This document shows positions 47,701 through 62,200 of a DNA stretch of 64,000 bases, piece after piece (positions within the stretch are counted from its first letter, which is position 1; each line of letters starts with the position of its first letter). The notes under the pieces were generated by a model, which was not told the origin of the DNA, searched no databases, and saw nothing but the letters and a program-made list of their open reading frames with translations. Source of the DNA: Saxidomus purpurata (Eukaryota; Mollusca; Bivalvia; Venerida; Veneridae); assembly GCA_022818135.1 (NCBI GenBank), contig JAFMSR010000005.1, positions 26,049,029 through 26,113,028 of the forward strand, in the 5' to 3' direction. A program made the translations under genes and the position numbers.

Positions 47701-50700
47701 CCTGTTTTTACTTGTACTTTCATGTGTATTATGTATTGTGCAGTTTGTGGGGAATTGCCTAATGTGAAAAATGGACAAACATCATTAGGCACAAACAGAG
47801 TTCACTCAATCTTACAATCAGCTTCTGTAACATGTGACGCAGGGTACATGAGCAGTGTGGACACAATTTCTTGCACAAAGTCCGGAAGCTGGGAAACAGC
47901 GACGTGTGACCCTATAAGTAAGAACACATTTTGTTTCTGTTAGCGTTTCTTTCGTCATAACTTTAGTTTTGAAGATTTGTTTTTTATGTATTCGGAGGTT
48001 TAAACCAATTCATACAAATAGTATAAAACACATATTGTGTTGCAAAAAGCTTTATGAATTCTGTAGAAATGTTAAGAGATGTTGATTTTATTTTAATTTA
48101 TACTGATTTATTTACATGTATTCTCGATTGCGAGACAAGTTCTTAAAACTTTTACAAACCACTCTCGAGACTCATTCCATTTGAAATAAACCTCGAAGAG
48201 AGAGGGATGCAATGTGGAATTTTTTGTGTCTTGCCTGAAGACACTTCCGACATGGCTATGGAAGGGATCGAACCCGGAACCATTCGGTCCTGACGAGAAC
48301 GCGCTACCAATGCGCCACGACATTAGAGATGTATATACTTTTTGTCAATAAGACACCTTAAAATATTTTCTTCTCCGGAACCACGAAGTCTAGTGCTTAG
48401 ATATACAGAGTGTAAAGGTGTCTAGTGAGCCCTATTTAAAGTTCTGTCAAATCATTCTCCGGGGTAAAGATTAACTCTGCCCAGGCGGTAACTTGGTTTA
48501 GGAAAAACTTTAAACATCTTCTTTTCTTACACCATAAGGCATATAGCTTATATATTTGGTATAAAACTTTGTCTCGTAGTCTTCCACTTAGTATTTTGTT
48601 CAAATCATGACCCCGTGGTCAAATTGACTACACCCACCAGGCAAGTGCTCTAGTTATTTTTTGAGCGATATAGAGTCGCTATGGCCCTCTTGTTGTTACA
48701 TGTTTCTACTTATACATGCATGTGTATTATGTATTGTGCAGTTTGTGGGGATTTGCCTATTGTAAAAAATGGACAAACATCATTAGGCACAAACAGCGGT
48801 AACTCAATCTTACAATCAGCTTCTGTAACATGTAACGCAGGGTACATGAGCAGTGTGGACACAATTTCTTGCACAAAGTCCGGAAGCTGGGAAACAGCGA
48901 CATGTGACCCTATAAGTAAGAACACATTTTGTTTCTGTTAGCATATTATATTTTTGAAGATTTGTTTTTATGTAACCTGGGGTTTTAAAGGGACATACCC
49001 CATAACTGATGTCAAACTAAACGACCTCCAAAACATAGATTAAATAATCCTTGGAAGTCTTTTAACTTAACATTAAAGTTTCAGCTATGCATTGTTAGTC
49101 ATTATCGGTTTGAAATATACTGCAGTACCCGTAAACCATCCAATATGTTGTTATACAATTATGGGATTCGATTTGTTACAGAAAGACTTTATTTTGATAA
49201 ATTGTGGTAAAATTTGGCATTTTATACCACCGAAGGATGACATTTTAAAATCGCACCGTCCGTCTGTCCGTCCGCCCTTACGTTTTTTCGTGTCTGGGCT
49301 GTAACTTTGTCATGCATTAAAAAAGGATTTTGCAATAACTTGGCAGAAATGTTCAGCACATCAAGACGATGAGTCGCGTGCAAAACCCATGTCCCGTTCC
49401 TCAAAGATCGAGTTTGAAAGTAATGGAATCCTGTTCATATGCACACATTCGTGTCCGGACTATAAATTTGCCATGCATTGAAGGATTTTAAAATAACTTG
49501 GCACAAATGTTCAGCACATCAAGCCGACGTGTAGCGTTCAAGACCCACATCCCTACCTCAAAGGTCAAGGTTACACTTAGAGATTATAGGTAATGAAATA
49601 CTGTATATTTGCATACATTCGTGTCCGGAATGTACCTTTGTCATGCATTGATTGATTTTAAACAATGTGTCGCGTACAAGATCACGTCCATACCACAAAG
49701 GTCAATGTCACGCTTAGAGTTTAAAAGTAATGGAATACTGTATGCATGGTATATGCAACTCGTTCATGGAAAGATTTTAAGATTACATGGCACAATTGTA
49801 GAGCACATGTAGAGGACACAGACTGTGAGACACCTCTTTCGGGGGCATTCGTCACTTGTGAAGGACAGCTCTTGTTATATTTTAAACCGCTGGTTTTATC
49901 GATAATGACTGAAAATGCATAGCTGAAACTTTTGGGTTAGGTTATAATTTTTCTAAATATTCTATTATTGGTGTTTTGGAGTTACAGGGTATGTCCCTTT
50001 AATATATACTGCAGTACCGTTAACCATTCAATAATCTATGTAAAGTTGTACAATTAATGGGTGGATGCGATTTATTACAGAAAACCTCTATATTGATTAA
50101 TTGTTGTAAAATGAGGCATTTTTCGTCATAGTTTCTTCTTTGAATTGTATTTATTTATCATTTTACGTTCATTGATCACCTTATCTATGTTTCGAGAATA
50201 AAATCTGCTGAGAGCGAGCAGATTTAATTGTACAACAACAACTCTACATAGATTATTGAATGGTTTACGGTACTGCAGTATATTTTAAACCGTTGATTGT
50301 ATCGATAATGACTGAGAAAGCATAGCTGGAACTTTAAGGTTAAGTGATAATATTTCCAAAGATTATATTATTTATGTTTTTTAAGCAAATGGACCAAAGG
50401 TCAAAGTCACAGTGACCTTACCTCCGTTAGATTTCCTTGATAAAGCTCTACAGACAACAGTTTTCGATCAGTTTTCGATCAATTTTCATCAAACTTGTTT
50501 AGAAGGTTCCCAGTAACATTGAGAGCGATACTGGCAATTTTGGGCCTCTTGTTGATGTTGTCCTATACAGACACCAAGTCTCTCGAATTATGACTATATT
50601 AACAGCTTTTTACTGCTCAATCAGCATGCGGAGACCCGCCTTCGATAGGACATGGTACTGCAATTCCCGACAATGATTTAATCAGTGTTTACTCGGACAC

Positions 50701-51355
50701 TGCCACTGTCAACTGCGAACCATTGTACAAAGCTAGTGCAAATAGAATCACATGTACTGCGACAGGCATTTGGGAGGAAGCTTTTTGTTACGGTAAAAAG
50801 CAAACTATTTACTTCTGCGATTCTGTACCTTTTAACTTTTAGCTTAAAGGAGCATACCCTATAACTGATGTCAAACTAAATAACCTCCAAACATAACTAA
50901 TGCAACGCTTTTATTATTTGGTAGCGTATTGTTTGAAAATTACGGATATACGTGACGGGAATTTATACTGGAGCCTTTTTAAATGACTATATGTTCTAGA
51001 ATACGTTATTTTCATACAGTTTGAAGAACTTTAATTTCTTACCAAAATCTGAAAGCGGGCAGCTTAAAATGGCTAACGAGTTATGTGTGGGTTTTTTTCA
51101 GACTGCTACGCTGGCGAGTCCTGGGAATACACAGGTAAGAAAAATGTAACAGAGACCGGTACACAGTGCCAGAGATGGGACGCTCAAACTCCACGCCATC
51201 ATATTTATACTGACGTCAATGAATACCCCGAAACAACACTTTCGGAAGCGGAAAACTACTGTAGAAATCCGTCGCACTATAGGCACGGCCTATGGTGTTA
51301 CACATCTGATGTATCAAAGCCAAGGTGGGAGTTATGCGGTATTCCAGAATGTTAA
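41705..51355 (+). CDS. Secreted PAN - CCP x4 - kringle protein (7 exons, 440 aa)
   Basis: Exons 41705-42025, 44660-44726, 46261-46425, 47744-47917, 48742-48915, 50625-50792, 51102-51355 sum to 1323 nt (440 codons plus stop). Residues 1-18 are a signal peptide (LWILITALFVQSLCA). Residues about 30-105 form a PAN/apple-like domain with six cysteines, 108-129 a four-Cys module (PCTECAYGEAC), 130-184, 185-242, 243-300 and 301-356 are CCP/sushi domains (four Cys each, G-W near the end), and 357-440 is a six-Cys kringle (CYAGESWEYTG ... GLWCYTSD ... CGIPEC). All junctions from exon 2 on are phase 1-1, the standard for shuffled extracellular modules. AATAAA lies near 51394. Such proteins act in adhesion, lectin-like or complement-like recognition; the specific role is unknown. 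Confidence 0.88.
42236..42362 (-). repeat. SINE body fragment
   Basis: TTTATACTAATTTATTTTAG / GTCGATTGTGAAACAAGTT / ATCACTCTCGACACCTCATTC aligns with the body of 48108-48330. Confidence 0.55.
46486..46723. mobile_element. Mariner-like MITE, 238 bp, TA flanks
   Basis: Terminal inverted repeats CTCTGTTGCAAAAGAAAGTG and, from the other end, CTCAGTTGCAAAAAAAAGTG, both continuing TGCAC, flanked by TA on each side. Lies in the intron after CCP exon 3 of the PAN-CCP-kringle gene. Confidence 0.85.
46810..47163. mobile_element. MITE with TTAAAGCTGCTCG ends
   Basis: TTAAAGCTGCTCG at 46810 and CGAGTAGCTTTAA at 47151-47163 are near-perfect complements, followed inward by a shared sequence ending AATCTGAGAG. 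The same right end (CTGAGAGCGAGCAGCT) is at 12033-12048 and, altered, at 51043-51066. A 104-codon frame across it is not a gene. Confidence 0.7.
47379..47706 (+). repeat. Dispersed repeat upstream of duplicate CCP exon A
   Basis: GTAGACCTCTTCGAGGTGTGGTCAAATCATGACCC to GTGAGCAGTAAAGGGCCATCTTGGCC: two units of the family at 9136-10082. It ends about 35 bp before the exon acceptor. Confidence 0.75.
47744..47917 (+). CDS. Exon 4 of PAN-CCP-kringle gene: CCP domain 2 (duplicate A)
   Basis: 174 nt, phase 1-1, one full sushi domain (CGELPNVKNG ... SGSWETATCDPI). It is nearly identical to exon 5, differing at 8 nucleotides including 6 amino-acid changes, and the flanking intron bases also match, including the 30 nt before the acceptor and the run after the donor. 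The upstream intron ends in an interspersed repeat (47379-47706). Confidence 0.9.
48108..48330 (-). repeat. tRNA-derived SINE with clear A and B boxes
   Basis: Minus strand: GTCGTGGCGCATTGGTAGCG, then GGTTCCGGGTTCGATCCC, then a body with GAGGTTTATTTCAAATGG and a tail CAATCGAGAATACATGTAAA. Fragments of the same body are at 42236-42362 and 3065-3150. Confidence 0.75.
48353..48695 (+). repeat. Dispersed repeat upstream of duplicate CCP exon B
   Basis: CACCTTAAAATATTTTCTTC to GAGCGATATAGAGTCGCTATGGCCCTCTTG, same family and same position relative to the exon as 47379-47706, but more diverged from it than the exons are from each other. Confidence 0.75.
48742..48915 (+). CDS. Exon 5 of PAN-CCP-kringle gene: CCP domain 3 (duplicate B)
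   Basis: 174 nt, phase 1-1, second copy of the exon 4 sushi domain (CGDLPIVKNG ... SGSWETATCDPI). The same class of repeat (48353-48695) sits at the same distance upstream as in copy A, so the duplicated unit is about 1 kb and includes the repeat. Confidence 0.9.
48985..50350. mobile_element. Nest of related inverted-repeat elements in the intron between CCP exons
   Basis: TTAAAGGGACATACCCCATA at 48985 is complemented by the end at 50002 (GGGTATGTCCCTTTAA), with arms of about 120 bp including TTTCAGCTATGCAT. A second arm pair, ATATACTGCAGTACCGTTAACC at 50004 and its complement ending at 50284, encloses about 280 bp. A tandem array of about 150-bp units (49222-49875: GTGTCTGG, CATGCATT, GGCAGAAATGTTCAGCACAT) sits inside the first. 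A further copy starts at 50844. No coding content. Confidence 0.7.
50371..50560 (+). repeat. Dispersed repeat fragment ending GGGCCTCTTGTTG
   Basis: GGTCAAAGTCACAGTGACCTT, TTTTCATCAAACTTG and GAGAGCGATACTGGCAATTTTGGGCCTCTTG are typical of the 3' part of the family at 9136-10082. It lies just before CCP exon 6. Confidence 0.6.
50844..51068. mobile_element. Composite end of the same element families before the kringle exon
   Basis: Left part TTAAAGGAGCATACCCTATA matches the 48985 end; right part TCTGAAAGCGGGCAGCTTAAA matches the 46810-family right end. It stops about 35 bp before the kringle acceptor. Confidence 0.6.
51102..51355 (+). CDS. Exon 7: kringle domain and stop
   Basis: Residues 357-440. 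Six cysteines in kringle spacing, with the conserved CQRWD, YCRNP and GLWCYT motifs and a final CGIPEC. The acceptor (TTTTTTTCAG at 51101) is only about 35 bp downstream of an inverted-repeat element end. Confidence 0.92.
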
Positions 51356-51814
51356 CATGTTGAGACTTCTGAAAAAACTTACGAGATATTTCTAATAAAC
51401 CACAATTGTCCATAGAACGAGAATTAGTCTAAGTTAAAAGTAGGCTTATTCTCAGCTTACACTGACATTGTGTATTTTTAAGTGATAAAATGGCATTATA
51501 TGTTCTTGTCTGGTACCGAGATGTATATCAAAAGGATCTGACCTAAATTTGGGTCACGAAAATGTGCGAATTTGAATGTGTACTGTGAATCAGTTTGCAG
51601 TGTTTATCTTTTTCGGCATGAAATGTTAAGTCTTAGCAAGTGGTCGTGGATAACGAACACACCTTTTGCATTTAAAGATATAGATTAAGTGGGAGATATT
51701 CATACTTGCTATTCATGACTTCTTTCACAATGAGTGAGGCATGCATTTGGATTGTGTTCGTATATATTTTATTGTGCTCAATGATTACCGTAATATGCCT
51801 ATCTGCCTGATGGC

Positions 51815-51935
51815 TGGTATTAAAGGATAGGATTTGGGAGGTAAATGTGCTCAAAAAGAAGTTGTCTCATAAGTCGTCAGAATGGTTGGCCCTTAAAGTA
51901 CGAGTGACACTATAATAAACAAACACTTTTTGCAT
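51815..51935 (+). repeat. Second copy of the TGGCTGGCCCTT dispersed repeat
   Basis: AGGATAGGATTTGGGAGGTA, AATGTGCTCAAAAAGAAG and GAGTGACACTATAATAAAC align with 18955-19030. Confidence 0.7.
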
Positions 51936-52240
51936 AACAGTTTACTTACCTACATATGTATACCATGAAGTAAATGATTTTGTAATTCTGAAGCCGATCA
52001 AGTATAATATGTTATTTTATTTAAACGTGATATAGTTGAAGATTCTAACAAGACTCACGATTTTGTCTCTATATACAAAGAGTAGAAAAATTATGTTATA
52101 TTAAATCATAAACAACACGGGAACCGATATGTTGTAAACATGACGTCATATTGCACCGCATGACGTTAAATGAGCGTTCGCGTAGAAAATAACGCATAGC
52201 GTTTGTTCAACTTTTGTAATATCTGGTCATGTTAGAATCT

Positions 52241-52407
52241 AAATAACATCCTTTTCAGCGTTGTTTTCGTCTAATAAACAATAATTTGCGTACTGATGCG
52301 CAGTTTTTAACCACTCAGGCCTCCGGCCTTCGTAGCTAATTACTGCGTATCAGTACTCCAAATCATTGTTTAGTAAACGATGAACACCGCTGGAACGGAT
52401 GTTATTT
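52241..52407. mobile_element. Palindromic MITE, 167 bp
   Basis: AAATAACATCC at 52241 and GGATGTTATTT at 52397-52407, with inner matches TCGTCTAATAAACAAT / ATTGTTTAGTAAACGA and TACTGATgCGCAG, around a GGCCTCCGGCC centre. Confidence 0.75.
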
Positions 52408-52629
52408 CATAATTTTACCTTTCCAGATTCATAATACCCATGTCGAGGCGAGTTATATACCCATATATACCGCGTCAAAAACCAAATACGATTTATAACC
52501 CTTCTTTGTCTTAAACAAAAGATTCAAGTTATGTTTTACTTAATTTACATGCTGGCCGTGAGCACGCATTTAAATACCCACATGGTGCCTCGTTGCACAG
52601 CTACTACGTTTGAAAATTTTCTTTTGAAA

Positions 52630-57075
<4,446 letters not shown>

Positions 57076-57089
57076 GTATTAGCCCACCA

Positions 57090-57688
57090 ATCACGGTCAT
57101 AGGAGCTCGAGGTCGGGATTATGCTTTTTCCGGCTTTGTTTTGTCTTTTTACATGTATTTAAGAACCAAGCTAACTAAATATGATCTTATTTACCCCGGA
57201 TCTTAACTTTCATATTTAACCGCTGAAGTACTCGGTAGACTGAAAAAAAAAAGGAGTGAATACGCCATCTTATCCAACACAAACTGCTTAGAGTTACGCC
57301 CTCAAAAACTGTTCTCCGTTACCAAGGCCAGAGGAAGCGGACCTATAGAATAGCTGGTGGCATTTCAAACTGGCGGAACGTTTTTTTTTTAGAGCATCTT
57401 GACTATTATCTTGCCATACCTTTGAACAAATTGATCACCGGTCACGAGTGTTGCAGAAAAAATGCAAAAATTTTTATTTAAAAGGGACTCCTCTTAGCAG
57501 TTTGTGTTGTAACGGCGGATCTTAACTCCTTATTTAGTCTACCGGGTACTTCAGCGGTAAAATATGGAAGTTCAGATTTGGGGAAAATGAGATCATATTT
57601 TGTGAGCTTGGTTCTTAAATAAGTGTAAAAAGACAAAACAAAGCCGGAAAAAGCATAATCCTGACCTCGAGCTCCTATGATCACGGTG
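57090..57688. mobile_element. Inverted-repeat element with arms of about 160 bp
   Basis: GGTCATAGGAGCTCGAGGTC at 57095 is mirrored at about 57684, followed in both arms by AGCATAATC-type, CCGGCTTTGTTTTGTC and AAGAACCAAGCT sequence up to TACTTCAGCGGT. It ends the homology of the GDAP1-like duplicate. A 71-codon frame in the right arm is a shadow. Confidence 0.8.
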
Positions 57689-57689
57689 T

Positions 57690-59213
57690 ACAATTCCTAT
57701 CAGCTGTTAAATGACCTTCACCCAATCGTCATATTTGACCTCATTTAATATAGCAGTGATATCCCCACGATGAATAACTATTGATAGCAAATCAACTAAG
57801 ATTGTTAAACGCCATTTTAAACATGGTTTACCAATAAGATTTATCACAATCACTGAAACTAAACACGAGGCAAGTTCATTGGTTAGTTGGAAGATTGAAG
57901 GTAACAGGTTGAACAATAACTCAAGTCAGTGAGATTATCCGAGAGTATTGAATAAAGTATTAAGCTGCTCAGCAAAGTTATTGCAGAAACTTTAGAGGTC
58001 ATTTCTGGCAACAGCACGAACTGACCGAGTTGAATAACACATGTAAAAAGACTAACATAAATTTGACTTTAAACTGACGCCTGTCACTTCATCGATGTTG
58101 AAATGACAGCATAAAGACACACATATGTAACGTGCTTCAGAATATCAATCAGAAATCAGTTTATTTCATACACAAGAGAAACAAATCTCGGACGACACTT
58201 GCAAAATAAAACACCTATCATCCCTTGGGTAAAACTGTTACCATCATTCAAGGGGTTTCATCTGCATAGTTTACTTTTTTGCATCTATCAAACATATTTA
58301 TTAAGCTTTAGACATAGCTCAACTTTTCTGTTTGCAGTAGTCCAGGATCATCATTTCATTTCACACTTTTCGTTTCGTCAACATGGATGAGGTGAATGGT
58401 ATCCTTACATTGAAAAAAAAATGATTTCGTCATTTCTCATTTCTGTTTATTATTATAAGTGTTAATATGCATGTTAGAATGAGTTTAGAAAAACAATTTG
58501 CACGAATTTTCCTCGGGTCTGGTCTGTAGGAACACATGCAGTCTTAACTCACTTACCTGGCGATTCAAAGAAGTAAGCTAGACTTTTACTAATCAGCTGA
58601 CGTTACAAAAACCAACCAAACAGTTTTGTTCAGCTTCGTAAGTATTTCTTAAAAATGGTCAATTATTAACTGCAGTTGAGTACGTATGTATTTATAAGGG
58701 ATCAGAGAAGTTAATTGTCAATTTATTTGACAATGTAGATCTGATTTTGACAATAATTTTCCCTGTAAAAATAATGTTCAGATAAAATATTGTGATAAGA
58801 TCTTTAAATAGTTGATTAATATCACACTGAGTATCCATTTATATATCATATTTAGATGTTTTATTATTTTTCTCAGCCAGTCTCTTGTACTTCTTCTGAA
58901 GAATGCATTGTCTTATTTGATTGCGTTTTGTAAATTCATTTTTACAATAAGGTTAGTACTTACATGTTTTACATAGATGATACTTCATTATACTCATTTT
59001 AAACCTCATTTTATGAATATAAATGCATTGCATAAAGATGAAAATACATATAACTAATATACATTTGGCCATTAAAGATGCATGAATTCTCTGTCCTTTC
59101 ATCAGCTTTAAGGCATTTAGGCATATTGTCACACTTGTTGACTATTTGCCATTCAAATACAAGTACAATGTCCCCAGTGTCGTTGCACAAACCATTGTGG
59201 CTTCGTATTGGTT
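57690..59213. other. No gene seen
   Basis: AT-rich DNA downstream of the transporter gene (likely includes its 3' UTR). A frame of 69 codons at 57707-57916 (-) shows no domain. Confidence 0.5.
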
Positions 59214-62200
59214 CTATCTTGGACAGGCTTTATATATATCCACATAACAGGGAACGGTAAACTTGTTTTTAGCCAGGTCAGATATGGCAGAATACGTGGC
59301 AGCCACGCCCGCTGTCACGCCTATTAGCATTATCTCGTATAAAAACACCTTCGTGTGGAGGGGTACAAATCTGAAATAGTAAATCATACTTAGACACTTT
59401 GAATGACATCACGGAAAAAATAGACCTACATCGAAGCTGTTTAAAATTAATGGTAGTTGTTGTATCTTAAAAATTTACACAGAAACGTTTTTCTTTCAAA
59501 TTGCACTCATTGTAATACTCTTTAGGGATCTACAGCCCGGGAAACATGCTAATATATACTCAACAAAAGTTTTAACGCACCACCTCCTTTTTCTTAATTA
59601 ATTATAAACCCTTCAAATATCTGGCTAACGATGCACGAAGGCTATCAGGTCTTGCATTCATGAAGACACTGGGTAGATAATACCGTAGATAATACCGTTA
59701 TAAGAATTTCAAAATAATCGAGTGGTACTAATCATAATTATGTCAGAGAATTTTGGTTTAACGTTTAAACTCCTGTAGACTTTATTTTGGTTATTGCATT
59801 GATGCTTTACCTTTGGAAGCTCATCTGAAAATTCTCTTCCGTGTGAATTTTTGTACCACTCGATTATTTTGAAATTCATGTAATGGAAGTATCACCCAAT
59901 GTCTTCATAATTATAACAAATAGTATTGTGCATGATATCTAAAATTAAGCTGGCAGTTATCGGAAGGGTTGATAATTAAATAAAAAAGGAAATGGCAGGT
60001 CGTGCTTTAGAAGTTTTGATTAGTATATGTTGTTTAGAGAATAGTTCTATGTTTCTGTGACTTACATTTCTTCATGCTGATCACTGCCTCTACACAGTTT
60101 CAAGTAAAATAATGGTGGACACAGAAAAGCAAGTATTGATATAGTTGAGCCGCCAACTAGAGAGAGGATAGACGAAAAATGAGGCACTGATTCAACTATG
60201 AATAAAACTGCCATCATTGTCAACGTCCTTGATATAATTCTCTTCCAAGTGAAGTCTGAAATTCAAATAGCATTACATCATTTTTTACTTTATTTCAAAT
60301 GTTTTACTCTTAGACTATATCCTTGTCCTTTTAACATTTTTCTTTTAATATCTTTAATTGAAAAAATAGAAATGCACAAGGCCCAGATTTTCCAACGGTC
60401 TAATGACAAGACAGGAGTAATAGTATCCAAAGGTCGCATGAGCAAGTTATGTTTCTAATTTCATTATGTCAATACGCTGTTACAGTAGCGGATTTTTATA
60501 TTCTTGACGTTATAAGAAACATGGTAAAGCAAAATGCAGTCAAAGCAGAGCCCATGGCCAATAATGAATGTAATGAAAATAGTAACCATTCTAGAAAATT
60601 AACTTTCAAACTAATTTCACTCAGAGTCTTTGTGAAAGACTGAAGTGAGCTTTGTTATACCAGCATTTGGGAAGATGATAACATTGCATTCGGAATACTA
60701 TTACGTTTAACTTATTTGTTTGCTTTCTGCAGTGTTGCATGTTCACTGTTTTTCTGTCCATCATCTTTACTATTTGATGTAAAAGAAGTTTAACGCCCGT
60801 TCGAACAATATTTTGGTTATTCTAATAGGCTCGAAGCTCACCTAACCATCGATCCCAATAAGAACCAGTTCTAGAGTCATATCCTCCATAATAAGCTACA
60901 AACTTTCTCACATGAAAAGACAAAGTCTGTAACAGAGCTCGGACCCATGACCTTATATCTTTGACGATTACAGTGATGTCAAGTCCGCTAATCTCACCAC
61001 TCGTCCACGGAGGCGGACTTTTACTATTTGTAGGTAGCTACAGCTGTGTCGTTGTATAGTTTGAGGGTACAGCTGCATAGAGTGTAGCTTGTTTGCTACC
61101 TTTTCCCGCTGTTGGTGGATTCATTTTTCTGTCTTTTACATGTTGTAGCTTGTCTTTCTATGGGCCTCATCTCTAATGATGTGCTGCACTTTATGTTGTA
61201 TGTGGACCTTTTATCATTTTACATACAAAGTATGTGATCTCTCGTAATGTGTCATAGTTTGAACGGGTTTCGCGGTGATGTATTAAGACAGCACTTAAAT
61301 TAAAGTTACATAAAACCAATGAAATGTGTACTTTAACTTACGTTCGGGAATATTTAAGACGTGTTCAAGCTGTTGTGAGACTGGGTTTATGACAATCACA
61401 ATGGCAAACAACAGATGTGCTGTCATAAGTACTGAAACTACGGTGGTTGCTGGACTGTCAGGTACAGTACTGAGAATGTTTGGTTCGATCTTCACACCAT
61501 ACACCACATAGGTTGCTATGGAACACGGCATATACACAACAAGAACAACTGAAATACAATTGATCATGAAAATTATTTTTGTTTGTGACGTTTAACAATG
61601 TATTCAATTATCAAGTCGTATTCACATCCAGCTTATATACAATCTAGTTTCAAGTGCATTCATTGTTCTTTCGTAAGTATGAATTCATATTATCCTGTAT
61701 CTGTTTTATAGAGTAAGCGTGTATACTAACTTGCATATCCAAGCACAAGTGCGCGTCCAAACTTTTTCGGATATGCCATGTCCGACTGAAAGGTTGGAAA
61801 TGCTGGATGTCCGTTATACGCAAAACAAATGGTTCCATAGGCTGTAAAGAAGGAAATGACGTCAACTTTTGTGTGTGTCACCTCGCCGACGTTGATATCA
61901 CGACTGTAGTGTATCACTTCACCTAATAGGATAAAACTTGCTGTTGCCGTTGCTATGGTAGCTGCTGCGGCTATACCCCTGTAAACGTGGTAAAAATAAC
62001 AATGCAGATAAAAAGTTTATCTCACATGACTTTATTCGTAATCGCTATCAATGTTATATTTAACACCCCCGCCTCTACTTTTACTAGAATATCTGTTTAA
62101 TAACTGTTAGTTCTTGGTATCGAAATTTGACGATTGTCTTACAGGATAATACAGTGTCTGCATCAGGCACTTCCGTCTAATGAAATCCTTGATTACTTAA

